Origin: Burkholderia sp. D-99
Lineage (GTDB): Bacteria > Pseudomonadota > Gammaproteobacteria > Burkholderiales > Burkholderiaceae
Direction: 5' to 3'
Assembly: GCF_011605345.1 (NCBI RefSeq)
Contig: NZ_JAAOXM010000002.1
Coordinates: forward strand, 1,054,001-1,118,000
Length of the DNA stretch: 64,000 nucleotides
Both the position numbers and the translations under genes were made by a program. The notes below the pieces were generated by a model. It did not search any database and was not told where the DNA came from. It saw nothing but the letters and a program-made list of their open reading frames with translations. Below are positions 37,201 through 46,380 of the stretch, piece by piece; within the stretch, counting starts at the first letter, position 1; every line of letters begins with the position of its first letter.

Positions 37201-37392
37201 CGCATGCTCGAGATCGGCGGGCGCGGTGCCCGCCTGCGCGATCGCTACCGTGACGATCGGAAAATCCACGCGCGGGTTGGCGTTGATCGGCAGCTTGAGA
37301 AACGCTGCCCAGCCCGCCACCGCGAGCACGACGAACAATACGATGGTCGGGATCGGGCGACGGATGGCCCATGACGACAGCCTGAAACTCAT
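34276..37392 (-). CDS. RND multidrug efflux permease (HAE1-like)
   Basis: 1038 residues, the standard RND size with twelve helices and two large periplasmic domains. Seen: an N-terminal helix (RRPIPTIVLFVVLAVAG), the helix-4 proton-relay segment (LALTLVIGILVDDAIVEIENI with the Asp pair) and the GIVTKNSILMVDFA segment in the C-terminal half. ATG 37392 overlaps the adaptor stop by 4 bases. Together with the adaptor and the divergent outer-membrane factor it makes a tripartite pump. Substrate is not predictable. Confidence 0.94.
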   Translation of the reverse strand: MSFRLSSWAIRRPIPTIVLFVVLAVAGWAAFLKLPINANPRVDFPIVTVAIAQAGTAPADLEHAITLPVERAVSGLAGIRHITSTIGDGLSITTVEFQLGVDTARAVNDVREAVAQNRMNLPQSIEEPIVTRVDIEGGAILNYALRAKGRSVVEQSWFVDDTLSRELLAVPGVQRVQRLGGVDREIRVQLRPEQLEALGITTDQVNAQLMRTSVDVPGGRAVLAGSEQSIRTLGGATSVDALAAMPIALSGGRWARLSDLATIRDGASDARSLARLDGAEVVGFAVYRAKGSSDTDVASGVQAVLERLQKQRPDIEIREVASMVEYTLASYNATMTTLIEGAVLTVLVVFVFLRSWRATVVAAVALPLSMLPTFAAMLGFGYTLNSITLLALTLVIGILVDDAIVEIENIEHHLDLGKRPFQAAIDAADAIGFAVVAITATIVAVFLPVSFIGGIVGRYFTPFGVTVSVAVLASLLVARLVTPLLAAYLLHPKPAGTAAHASRSGRRPGRVLGRYLTLLDWALRHRRICLFAGAAFFAASLAVVPLLPSGFLPTSDVSQSRIEVTLPPGTPLAKTDAVLRQIAAEARLRPEVLAAFTTAGGEDASGTTDVSTGTVMLKLVPPNRRELGQKAFEQSLRPALDRVPDIRYAFRADGAARDVSIILVGADPAQLSLAASALRHDMRNVPGLANVQVNEPLPRPEIQVRPRFDEAARAGVTTHAIGTIARIATVGDINANSARFNLRDRQVPVRVALPETERGDLNTLRQLRVATDSGTSVPLQSVADVDFGSGPSRIERFDRLRRVSVDADLTDGMTLGPVLDAVDALPSMRALPDGVRRAEYGDAEYMNEMFSRFGTAMTFGILMVLAVLTLLFRDFLQPLTILTALPLSVGGALGALLLYGAAIDLPVVIGMLMLMGIVTKNSILMVDFAIEKRREGMPRHQALLQSGAERARPIIMTTIAMVAGMVPSVISTGADAGFRAPMAVAVIGGLITSTLLSLVFVPVAYTCMDDLRAWLAARLARLTSVTAEDRTEAERRGG

Positions 37393-38609
37393 TTCGCCCC
37401 CGCTGCGCCAATGCCGGCCGCCTGCACGACGTCGCCGTCGCGTACCAGCGCCGAGGCGACCGCGACGACACGATCGCCTGCCTTCAGGCCGCTGCGGACC
37501 TCGATCCATGAACCATCGCGCCGGCCCGCCACGATCGCGCGGCGCGTCACGCGGCCGGTGGCGTCGACCTGCGACACGAACGCCGCGTCCTGCGCGCCGA
37601 ACGTGACCGCGCGTTGCGGCACGGCGACCGGCACGTCGGCCCGTTCGACCGTGAGCTCGGCGCGCGCGAAGCCGCCGGCCCGGAAGCGCGACGTGTCGTC
37701 CAGCGCGATGCGCACCTTGCCCATCCGGGTTTGCGGGTCGATGCGCGGCGCGACGAGGCGCACGGTGCCGTCAGCGGTGCGCTGTGATTCGGGCAGTGTG
37801 ACCGTCGCGCGCTGCCCCGCGCTGAGCGCGCCCAGGTCGCGTTCGACCACGTCGCCGTCGAATTCGAGTTCGCCCCGGCCGATCAGCCGGAACAGCGGTT
37901 CGCTGCCGGCCAGCGCGCCGGCGCGCGCGGCGCGGCTCGCGATCACGCCATCCGTTGGCGCGCGGACGGCAGCCTTGTCGAGTTCTGCGTGCGCCTCGGC
38001 CAGCCGCGCGAGCGCCTGCTCGCGATCCGCGCGCGCGCCGCGCAGGTTCGCAGCGGCTGCGGCGGCTTGCGCGCGCTGCTGGTCGACCTGCTGGTCGCTG
38101 ACCGCACCGGAGCGGCCGAGCGGCTCGATGCGGCGCCATGCGGCCTGCGCATCGGCGTCGAGCGCCTGCTGTTGCGCGACCGCGGCCTGTGCGCGATCGA
38201 CCGCCGCTCGTGCGTCGCGCAGCCGTGCGTCGAGCGTCGCGGTATCGAGCCGCGCGAGGATCTGGCCGGCTTTCACGCGATCGCCTTCGTCGACCAGCAC
38301 GGCCGTCACCCGCTGATCCTGCAGCGGCGTGCCGATCGCGATGTCGTCACGCGCGGCGATCGTGCCCGTCAGCCGGATCGTGCGCGCAAACACGGCCGGC
38401 CCGGCGGCCGCGAGGGTGACACGTTGTGCAGCCGGTGCGGGCCGCGCCGCGAGTTCACCGTGCGTCGACGACGGCAGCAGGCTGGCGGCGGCGCCCGCCA
38501 GCGCCATCAGCAGCGTAAATGTCAGCGTGCTGCAGCGCGCGCGCACAACGGCTTTCCAGCGAAACAGGGCGCCCGTCGCGGGCGGTTTCCGGATCATGGG
38601 AGTCTTCAC
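37389..38609 (-). CDS. RND efflux periplasmic adaptor (membrane fusion protein)
   Basis: 406 residues from a GTG start at 38609; an ATG four codons later (38597) is equally possible and neither has a strong ribosome site. Membrane anchor (~28-48), biotinyl-lipoyl halves (IAIGTPLQDQRVTAVLVDEG and DKAAVRAPTDGVIASRA), a long coiled-coil hairpin between them (~115-185), then beta-barrel and membrane-proximal domains. It links the RND permease to the outer-membrane channel. First gene of its operon, ATGA overlap with the permease. Confidence 0.92.
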   Translation of the reverse strand: MKTPMIRKPPATGALFRWKAVVRARCSTLTFTLLMALAGAAASLLPSSTHGELAARPAPAAQRVTLAAAGPAVFARTIRLTGTIAARDDIAIGTPLQDQRVTAVLVDEGDRVKAGQILARLDTATLDARLRDARAAVDRAQAAVAQQQALDADAQAAWRRIEPLGRSGAVSDQQVDQQRAQAAAAAANLRGARADREQALARLAEAHAELDKAAVRAPTDGVIASRAARAGALAGSEPLFRLIGRGELEFDGDVVERDLGALSAGQRATVTLPESQRTADGTVRLVAPRIDPQTRMGKVRIALDDTSRFRAGGFARAELTVERADVPVAVPQRAVTFGAQDAAFVSQVDATGRVTRRAIVAGRRDGSWIEVRSGLKAGDRVVAVASALVRDGDVVQAAGIGAAGAK

Positions 38610-38758
38610 GAAAGAAAATCGGGTGGGGGATCGCCGCGCGTCATTGCGGACGCAGCATCCGCTGGATGATCAGCCGGAGCATCGGCGCATGTGTCTTCGT
38701 CTTTCCGGGGCGACCGTTCTCATCGGGTACTCCGTGCTGGACGTTGGCCTTGATCTCT

Positions 38759-38782
38759 AATAGACTGACTGATCGATCTATT
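38759..38782. promoter_or_regulatory. Imperfect 24-bp palindrome in the efflux promoter
   Basis: Outer arms AATAGA and TCTATT are perfect inverted repeats, with ACTGACTGATCGATC between them, much like TetR-family sites. It lies between the divergent adaptor and outer-membrane factor genes. No TetR gene is adjacent, so the regulator is presumably elsewhere. Confidence 0.45.
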
Positions 38783-38823
38783 ATTCAGCGGCGGCGCCGA
38801 TGCGTCAAGCCGCGTTGTCGAGG

Positions 38824-40344
38824 ATGAACACGAACATGAGCATCATGGGTGACAGGAAACCGGGCCGGTTATGCGGCCTGTGGTTGCGTGGCATTGCGTG
38901 GCTGGTCAGTGTGGGCATGCTGTCCGGCTGTCTGTCGCCGGCGCAGTTGCCCGATGCGCATCAGCCCGTGCCGGCCGACTGGCGCAATCGCGGCGAGTCC
39001 GATTCGGCCGCCGCAGCCGCGCCGGCACCCGCCGACTGGTGGACCATGTTCCGCGACCCGGTGCTCGATGGGCTGGTTGCTACCGCGCTGTCGCACAACC
39101 TGACACTCGCGGAGGCCGGCTATCGCCTGCAGGCCGCGCGCGCGATCGCCCGGCAAGCGGCCGCGGCGCGTCTTCCGCAGCTCGATGCGATCGGCGAGCT
39201 GCAACGGCAGCAGCGTGTGTCGGGCGCGGACGGGCCCGGCGGGTTCGCGAACGAAACGGACGGCACGGATTTTCCGTCCGGCAATGTGCCGTTCGTGCCG
39301 TCCGACCGCGCCAGCGGCTACTACCAGGCCGGCTTCGACGCATCGTGGGAAATCGACCTGTTCGGCCGGCTTGCGGCCGCCGCCGATGCGGCGCGAGCGG
39401 GCGCGAGTGTCGCGCAGGCCGACTGGCGGCAGGCGCGCGTGACGGTCATCGCCGAGCTGGTGCGCTGTTACGTCGAGTTGCGCGGCGCGCAGCGCCGCAG
39501 TGCCCTGCTTGCGCAAAGCGTGAGCGACCAGCGGGAACGGATCGTGTTGACCCGTGAGAAGCGCGCGGCCGGCGTCGCCAGCGACTTCGACGTCGAGCGC
39601 GTGCTCGCCGGCGCCGCCGAGCTCACGGCCCGCCGTGCGGCGTCCGACCAGGCCGTGCAGCAGGCTGCGCAACGCATCGCGCTGCTCACCGGCGAGCCGG
39701 AACCGGACGACCGCTGGCTGGCCGTGGCCGCCCAGCCGGCCGTGCCGCCGGTCTCGCTGCGGGCCGTGCCGGCAGATCTGTTGCGCACGCGGCCCGACAT
39801 CCGGCGCGCGGAGCGTGCGATCGAGCAGGCGGCGGCCGAGCTGCGCGTGTCGAACGCCGAGCTTTATCCGCGCCTGAACCTGGTCGGCGACATCGTCGTC
39901 AGCGGCAATCTGGTCGGCATGCCGCTGCCGGGACGCAGCACGGTCGGTTCGGGCGCGCTCTCCGTGACGATTCCGCTGCTCGATTGGGGGGCGCGCCGCG
40001 CCGTCGTGCGCGCCCGCGAAGCGGAGCTTGCCGCGGCGATCGTCGCGTATCGGCACGCCGTGCTCGAAGGCATCGAGGAAACCGAGAATGCGCTGAACGC
40101 GCTCGCGGCCGAGCGGCGCCGCGTGGCCGATCTCGCGCTGCATGTCGATGCCGCGCGCCGTACAGACGCGCACGCCGCGCTGCTCCGGCAGCGCGGAATG
40201 ACGAGTCGGCTCGAGCGCATCGAAGTAGGTCTGGCGGCCCGCGAGGCCGACCTGGCGACGGTCGAGGCGCTCGAGAAGCAGGGCCTCGCGGTCGTCGCGT
40301 TGCACAAGGCGGTTGGCGGCGCGGTGGTCGGGCACGACGGATGA
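38824..40344 (+). CDS. OprM/NodT-family outer-membrane efflux lipoprotein
   Basis: 506 residues from ATG 38824; ATGs at 38836 and 38845 are alternatives and all place the lipobox LSGC in reach (Cys36 from the first). Two OEP repeats are visible: PADWWTMFRDPVLDGLVATAL and EAGYRLQAARAIARQ in the first, then DLLRTRPDIRRAERAIEQAAAEL in parts (RTRPDIRRAE) in the second, forming a trimeric beta-barrel/alpha-tunnel. Divergent from the adaptor/permease operon; together they form a full tripartite exporter. Confidence 0.9.
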   Translation: MNTNMSIMGDRKPGRLCGLWLRGIAWLVSVGMLSGCLSPAQLPDAHQPVPADWRNRGESDSAAAAAPAPADWWTMFRDPVLDGLVATALSHNLTLAEAGYRLQAARAIARQAAAARLPQLDAIGELQRQQRVSGADGPGGFANETDGTDFPSGNVPFVPSDRASGYYQAGFDASWEIDLFGRLAAAADAARAGASVAQADWRQARVTVIAELVRCYVELRGAQRRSALLAQSVSDQRERIVLTREKRAAGVASDFDVERVLAGAAELTARRAASDQAVQQAAQRIALLTGEPEPDDRWLAVAAQPAVPPVSLRAVPADLLRTRPDIRRAERAIEQAAAELRVSNAELYPRLNLVGDIVVSGNLVGMPLPGRSTVGSGALSVTIPLLDWGARRAVVRAREAELAAAIVAYRHAVLEGIEETENALNALAAERRRVADLALHVDAARRTDAHAALLRQRGMTSRLERIEVGLAAREADLATVEALEKQGLAVVALHKAVGGAVVGHDG

Positions 40345-40446
40345 GCGGCACGTGACGACACCGCAAGCCGCCGCAAGAGCGGGCTGTTCAGATACTTCCG
40401 CAGAAGCAGCGTCCGGATCGACGCCGGAAACAGCCCTGCCGCCGCG

Positions 40447-41397
40447 TCAGAACTCGACGCCGTACACCTCCCGCGCAGCAGCCCGAATCGCGTCGGCCAT
40501 CACCGCGACGGCCGGCGAATGCAGCCGGTCGGTGCGCGTGATGATCCCGAAATCGTCCATCCGGCAATCCATCTCCAGTGGCAGCACCGTGACGATTCCG
40601 TGCCGCGCGTAGTAGCGCGCGACGTCTTCCGCGAGCACCGCGATCATGTCGCTCTGCTCGAGCAACTGCGTGATGAACAGCAGCGCGGACGTCTCGACGA
40701 GGTTCGCCGGCGGCGCGAGGCTCGCGCGCTGGAACACGAGTTCGAAGCGATGGCGCAGCACGCTGCCGGCGGGCGGCACGACCCACGCGGCGCGCTGCAC
40801 GTCCGCGAGCGACAGCGGCGCCTGCGCGAGCAGCGGATGGCCGGTTCGCACGACGGCCGCCACCGGCTCGCCGGTCAGCGGCTCGTAGCGCAGCCGCAGC
40901 TTGTCGTGTTCGGCGGAGAGCCGGCCGAGCACGATGTCGATCTTGTCCTGCGCGAGATGTTCGAGCAGCACGTTGCTGGTGTCGATCTCGACCGAGACGT
41001 GCAGGCCCGCATGCGTGCCCTTCACCGCGGCGACGGCCGGCGGCACGAGCCGCAAGCCGGGCGACGTGATTGCCCCCACCGCCACGTGCCCGAGATGGCC
41101 GGCCTTCAGCGCGGCCAGTTCCTCGTGCGCCTGGTCGAGGCTGCCGAGCGCCGCGCGCGCATGGCGGATCAGCGCGTCGCCGTACAGCGTCGGTCGCATC
41201 CCGCGCGGCAGGCGCTCGAACAGCACCGCGCCGATCGATTCCTCGAGTTCGCGCAGCAGCTTCGACGCGGCCGGCTGCGTCATGTTCAGCGCAGCCGCCG
41301 CGCGGTGAATGCTGCCTTCGTCGGCAAGCGCGACGACCAACAGAAGCTGGCGCGTCTTCAGGCGGCCCCGGTTTCCCCACGGACTGGCTTCGGGCAT
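40447..41397 (-). CDS. LysR-family regulator, GbpR/GguR-like
   Basis: 316 residues. N-terminal winged helix (LKTRQLLLVVALADEGSIHR, AAALNMTQPAASKLLRELE) and a type 2 periplasmic-binding-like effector domain. Divergent from the L-arabinose oxidation operon, the position of GbpR/GguR-type sugar regulators in other proteobacteria. Likely activates the operon when an L-arabinose pathway intermediate is present (inference). Its C-terminal end faces the outer-membrane factor gene, about 100 bases away. Confidence 0.88.
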   Translation of the reverse strand: MPEASPWGNRGRLKTRQLLLVVALADEGSIHRAAAALNMTQPAASKLLRELEESIGAVLFERLPRGMRPTLYGDALIRHARAALGSLDQAHEELAALKAGHLGHVAVGAITSPGLRLVPPAVAAVKGTHAGLHVSVEIDTSNVLLEHLAQDKIDIVLGRLSAEHDKLRLRYEPLTGEPVAAVVRTGHPLLAQAPLSLADVQRAAWVVPPAGSVLRHRFELVFQRASLAPPANLVETSALLFITQLLEQSDMIAVLAEDVARYYARHGIVTVLPLEMDCRMDDFGIITRTDRLHSPAVAVMADAIRAAAREVYGVEF

Positions 41398-41408
41398 CGT
41401 ACGGGTTT

Positions 41409-41432
41409 ATATCGATATCGGAATCGATATCG
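41409..41432. promoter_or_regulatory. LysR-type binding region for the arabinose operon
   Basis: The decamer ATCGATATCG occurs twice (41411-41420 and 41423-41432). Together they also make an inverted repeat ATATCGAT-N6-ATCGATAT (41409-41430 region). It lies 12 bases upstream of the LysR start and about 80 upstream of the dehydratase gene, a normal place for a LysR activator site. Confidence 0.6.
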
Positions 41433-41511
41433 TAATCGCCAAAAACGTCATTAGCCAGTTATCAAAATTCTGCCTAGACTGCGCCGGTATCCCGTCACCA
41501 CAGGACTGACG

Positions 41512-43263
41512 ATGTCGGCAACAAAACCCAGGCTGCGCTCCGCCCAATGGTTCGGCACGAACGACAAGAACGGCTTCATGTACCGGAGCTGGATGAAGAA
41601 CCAGGGCATCCCCGATCACGAGTTCGATGGCCGGCCGATCATCGGCGTCTGCAATACGTGGTCCGAACTGACGCCGTGCAACGCGCACTTTCGCAAGCTC
41701 GCCGAGCACGTGAAGCGCGGGATCTCCGAAGCGGGCGGTTTCCCGGTCGAGTTCCCGGTGTTCTCGAACGGCGAATCGAACCTGCGGCCGTCGGCGATGC
41801 TCACGCGCAACCTCGCGTCGATGGACGTCGAGGAAGCGATCCGCGGCAACCCGATCGACGCGGTCGTGCTGCTCGCGGGCTGCGACAAGACGACGCCCGC
41901 GCTGCTGATGGGCGCGGCGAGCTGCGACGTGCCGGCGATCGTCGTGTCCGGCGGCCCGATGCTGAACGGCAAGCTCGAGGGCAAGAACATCGGCTCGGGC
42001 ACGGCCGTGTGGCAGCTGCATGAAGCGTTGAAGGCCGGCGAGATCGACCTGCATCACTTCCTGTCGGCCGAAGCCGGGATGTCGCGCTCGGCCGGCACCT
42101 GCAACACGATGGGCACCGCGTCGACGATGGCGTGCATGGCCGAGGCGCTCGGCGTCGCGCTGCCGCACAACGCGGCGATTCCGGCCGTCGATTCGCGCCG
42201 CTACGTGCTCGCGCACATGTCCGGCATCCGTATCGTCGAGATGGCGCTCGAAGGGCTCGTGCTGTCGAAGATCCTCACGCGCTCGGCGTTCGAGAACGCG
42301 ATCCGCACGAATGCGGCGATCGGCGGCTCGACGAATGCGGTGATCCACCTGAAGGCGATCGCCGGCCGCATCGGCGTGCCGCTCGAACTGGAAGACTGGA
42401 TGCGGATCGGCCGCGACACGCCGACGATCGTCGACCTGATGCCGTCGGGGCGCTTCCTGATGGAGGAGTTCTATTACGCGGGCGGGCTGCCGGCCGTGCT
42501 GCGCCGGCTCGGCGAAGGCGGGCTGCTGCCGCACCCGGACGCGCTGACCGTGAACGGCAGGTCGCTGTGGGACAACGTGCGCGAAGCGCCGAACTACGAC
42601 GACGAAGTGATTCGCCCGCTCGACCGGCCGCTGATCGCGGACGGCGGCATCTGCATCCTGCGCGGCAATCTCGCGCCGCGCGGCGCGGTGCTGAAGCCGT
42701 CTGCGGCGAGCCCCGAGTTGCTGAAGCACCGTGGTCGTGCGGTCGTGTTTGAGAACCTCGAGCACTACAAGGCGACGATCAACGACGAAGCACTCGACGT
42801 CGATGCCAGCTCGGTGCTCGTGTTGAAGAACTGCGGGCCGCGCGGTTATCCGGGCATGGCCGAGGTCGGCAACATGGGGCTGCCGCCGAAGCTGCTGCGC
42901 CAGGGCGTGAAGGACATGGTGCGGATTTCGGACGCGCGGATGAGCGGCACCGCGTACGGCACGGTCGTGCTGCACGTCGCGCCGGAGGCCGCCGCCGGCG
43001 GGCCGCTCGCGGCCGTGCGCAACGGCGACTGGATCGAACTCGACTGCGAGGCCGGTACGTTGCATCTCGACATTACGGATGACGAACTGCAGCGCCGCCT
43101 GTCGGACGTCGACCCGACCGCGGCGCCGGGCGTGGCCGGCCAGCTTGGCAAGGGCGGCTATGCGCGGCTGTACATCGATCACGTGCTGCAAGCCGATGAA
43201 GGGTGCGACCTCGACTTCCTGGTCGGCACGCGCGGCGCGGACGTGCCGAGCCATTCGCATTGA
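41512..43263 (+). CDS. L-arabonate dehydratase (IlvD/Edd family)
   Basis: 583 residues, Fe-S dehydratase of the IlvD/Edd family. The cluster cysteines are seen in GCDKTTPALLMG and SAGTCNTMGTAST. It fits the sugar-acid branch (L-arabonate dehydratase, EC 4.2.1.25), which makes L-2-keto-3-deoxyarabonate. The substrate is inferred from the operon: the next genes encode a KDA dehydratase, a sugar 1-dehydrogenase, an AraFGH importer and a lactonase. First gene of the operon, divergent from LysR. Confidence 0.9.
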   Translation: MSATKPRLRSAQWFGTNDKNGFMYRSWMKNQGIPDHEFDGRPIIGVCNTWSELTPCNAHFRKLAEHVKRGISEAGGFPVEFPVFSNGESNLRPSAMLTRNLASMDVEEAIRGNPIDAVVLLAGCDKTTPALLMGAASCDVPAIVVSGGPMLNGKLEGKNIGSGTAVWQLHEALKAGEIDLHHFLSAEAGMSRSAGTCNTMGTASTMACMAEALGVALPHNAAIPAVDSRRYVLAHMSGIRIVEMALEGLVLSKILTRSAFENAIRTNAAIGGSTNAVIHLKAIAGRIGVPLELEDWMRIGRDTPTIVDLMPSGRFLMEEFYYAGGLPAVLRRLGEGGLLPHPDALTVNGRSLWDNVREAPNYDDEVIRPLDRPLIADGGICILRGNLAPRGAVLKPSAASPELLKHRGRAVVFENLEHYKATINDEALDVDASSVLVLKNCGPRGYPGMAEVGNMGLPPKLLRQGVKDMVRISDARMSGTAYGTVVLHVAPEAAAGGPLAAVRNGDWIELDCEAGTLHLDITDDELQRRLSDVDPTAAPGVAGQLGKGGYARLYIDHVLQADEGCDLDFLVGTRGADVPSHSH

Positions 43264-43378
43264 GCGGCAGGCGGCGCGATGTGCGTCGCAGCCGGTTGCG
43301 AGCCCGCTTGGGCCCGCTTCGTGAAACCGTGAACGCATGACGGCCGGCCGCCACAGCGGCCGGCGCAGGACGCGAACC

Positions 43379-44308
43379 ATGACATCGAGCAGCACGCCGC
43401 GCTATCGCGGCATCTTCCCGGTCGTCCCGACGACCTTCACCGATACCGGCGCGCTCGACCTCGCAAGCCAGAAGCGCGCGGTCGATTTCATGATCGACGC
43501 GGGTTCCGACGGGCTGTGCATCCTCGCGAATTTCTCCGAGCAGTTCGCGATCACCGACGACGAACGCGACGTGCTCACGCGCACGATCCTCGAACACGTC
43601 GCGGGCCGCGTGCCGGTGATCGTCACGACGTCGCACTACAGCACGCAGGTGTGCGCGGCGCGCAGCCTGCGTGCGCAGCAGCTCGGCGCGGCGATGGTGA
43701 TGGCGATGCCGCCTTATCACGGCGCGACGTTCCGCGTGCCGGAAGCGCAGGTCTTCGATTTCTTTGCGCACGTGTCCGATGCGATCGCGATCCCGATCAT
43801 GATCCAGGACGCGCCCGCGAGCGGCACCGCGCTGTCGGCCCCGTTCCTCGCACGGATGGCGCGCGAGATCGAGCAGGTCGCGTACTTCAAGATCGAGACG
43901 CCGGGCGCCGCGAACAAGCTGCGCGAGCTGGTCCGGCTCGGTGGCGACGCGATCGAGGGGCCGTGGGACGGCGAGGAGGCGATCACGCTGCTCGCCGATC
44001 TGCACGCGGGCGCGACCGGCGCGATGACGGGCGGCGCGTATCCGGACGGCATCCGGCCGATCCTCGAAGCCTGGCGCGAAGGGCGCCACGACGACGCTTT
44101 CGCGCACTACCAGGCATGGCTGCCGCTGATCAACCACGAGAACCGCCAGTCCGGGATCCTCACCGCGAAGGCGCTGATGCGCGAAGGCGGCGTGATCGCG
44201 TGCGAGCGGCCACGGCATCCGATGCCGGAACTGCATCCGGACACGCGCGCGGAACTGCTCGCGATCGCGCGCCGGCTCGATCCGCTCGTGCTGCGCTGGG
44301 CGCACTGA
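43379..44308 (+). CDS. L-2-keto-3-deoxyarabonate dehydratase (DapA/DHDPS superfamily)
   Basis: 309 residues, Class I aldolase-fold TIM barrel. Schiff-base lysine is Lys171 in YFKIETPG; GIFPVVPTTFTDTGALD is the N-terminal strand. In the oxidative pentose pathway this enzyme converts L-2-keto-3-deoxyarabonate to 2-oxoglutarate semialdehyde. ATG 43379 has AGGA upstream; the open frame extends 42 bases before it with no homology. It is 116 bases after the arabonate dehydratase. Confidence 0.88.
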   Translation: MTSSSTPRYRGIFPVVPTTFTDTGALDLASQKRAVDFMIDAGSDGLCILANFSEQFAITDDERDVLTRTILEHVAGRVPVIVTTSHYSTQVCAARSLRAQQLGAAMVMAMPPYHGATFRVPEAQVFDFFAHVSDAIAIPIMIQDAPASGTALSAPFLARMAREIEQVAYFKIETPGAANKLRELVRLGGDAIEGPWDGEEAITLLADLHAGATGAMTGGAYPDGIRPILEAWREGRHDDAFAHYQAWLPLINHENRQSGILTAKALMREGGVIACERPRHPMPELHPDTRAELLAIARRLDPLVLRWAH

Positions 44309-45274
<966 letters not shown>

Positions 45275-45346
45275 CCACGCGCGCGCTGCGGCGCGATCGC
45301 GCACGACGAATCATTACGGCACAAGCCGACATCAAGGAGACACCGC

Positions 45347-46360
45347 ATGAACCGCACGACCCACACGATTCGCCGACACACGTTACGCGCGCTGCTGGCC
45401 GCGCTTTGCATCGCGCCGCTCGGCATGCAGGGCGCTGCGCGCGCCGATGCGCCGCTGAAGATCGGCTTCCTGGTGAAGATGCCCGAGCAGGCGTGGTTCA
45501 TCAACGAGCAGAACGCGGCGTCCGCGCTCGGCCAGAAGGAGAATTTCTCGGTCGTGAAGATCGGCACGCCCGATGGCGAGAAGGTGCTGGCCGCGATCGA
45601 CAACCTCGGCTCGCAGGGCGCACAGGGCTTCGTGATCTGCGCGCCGGACGTGCGCCTCGGCCCGGCGATCGCGTCGCGTGCGAAGCGCTACAACATGAAG
45701 TTCGTGACCGTCGACGACCAGCTCGTCGATTCGACCGGCAAGCCGCTGCCGAACGTGCCGCACCTCGGGATGTCGGCGACCAAGATCGGCAACCAGGTCG
45801 GCCAGGCCATTTCCGACGAGATGAAGCGGCGTGGGTGGAAGCCCGAGGAAGTCGGCGCGCTGCGGATCACCAACTACGAGCTGCCGACCGCGAAGCTGCG
45901 CACCGACGGCGCGACGCAGGCGTTGCTCGCGAACGGTTTCCGCAAGGAGAACATCTTCGACGCGCCGCAGAAGACGACCGATGACGAAGGCGGTTTCAGC
46001 GCGGCCGCGCCGGTGCTCGCGCGTCATCCGAACATCAAGAAGTGGGTGGTCTACGCGCTGAACGAGGAAACCGTGCTCGGCGCGGTGCGCGCGACCGAGC
46101 AGCTGCACATCCCGGCCGCCGATGTGATCGGCGTCGGCATCAACGGCGCCGGCGAGGCGTTCGCCGAATTCCAGAAAAAGGAGCCGACCGGCTTCTACGG
46201 GACGATCGCGGTCAGCTCGACGAACCACGGCAAGGACAGCACGCAGAACCTCGTCGACTGGATCCGCGACGGCAAGACGCCGCCGGCCGACACGCAGACG
46301 AGCGGCAAGCTGATGACGCGCGCGAACTGGCAGGCCGTGCGCGCCGAGCTCGGCATCTGA
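45347..46360 (+). CDS. araF: L-arabinose ABC transporter binding protein, AraF type
   Basis: 337 residues. Sec signal (~1-34, ARA-DA), then a periplasmic-binding protein ([54 protein letters not shown]) matching AraF closely. High-affinity L-arabinose capture. It precedes the araG- and araH-type genes and follows the dehydrogenase, all on one strand. Confidence 0.93.
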   Translation: MNRTTHTIRRHTLRALLAALCIAPLGMQGAARADAPLKIGFLVKMPEQAWFINEQNAASALGQKENFSVVKIGTPDGEKVLAAIDNLGSQGAQGFVICAPDVRLGPAIASRAKRYNMKFVTVDDQLVDSTGKPLPNVPHLGMSATKIGNQVGQAISDEMKRRGWKPEEVGALRITNYELPTAKLRTDGATQALLANGFRKENIFDAPQKTTDDEGGFSAAAPVLARHPNIKKWVVYALNEETVLGAVRATEQLHIPAADVIGVGINGAGEAFAEFQKKEPTGFYGTIAVSSTNHGKDSTQNLVDWIRDGKTPPADTQTSGKLMTRANWQAVRAELGI

Positions 46361-46380
46361 GTGCGCGAGGCGAGAACGCG

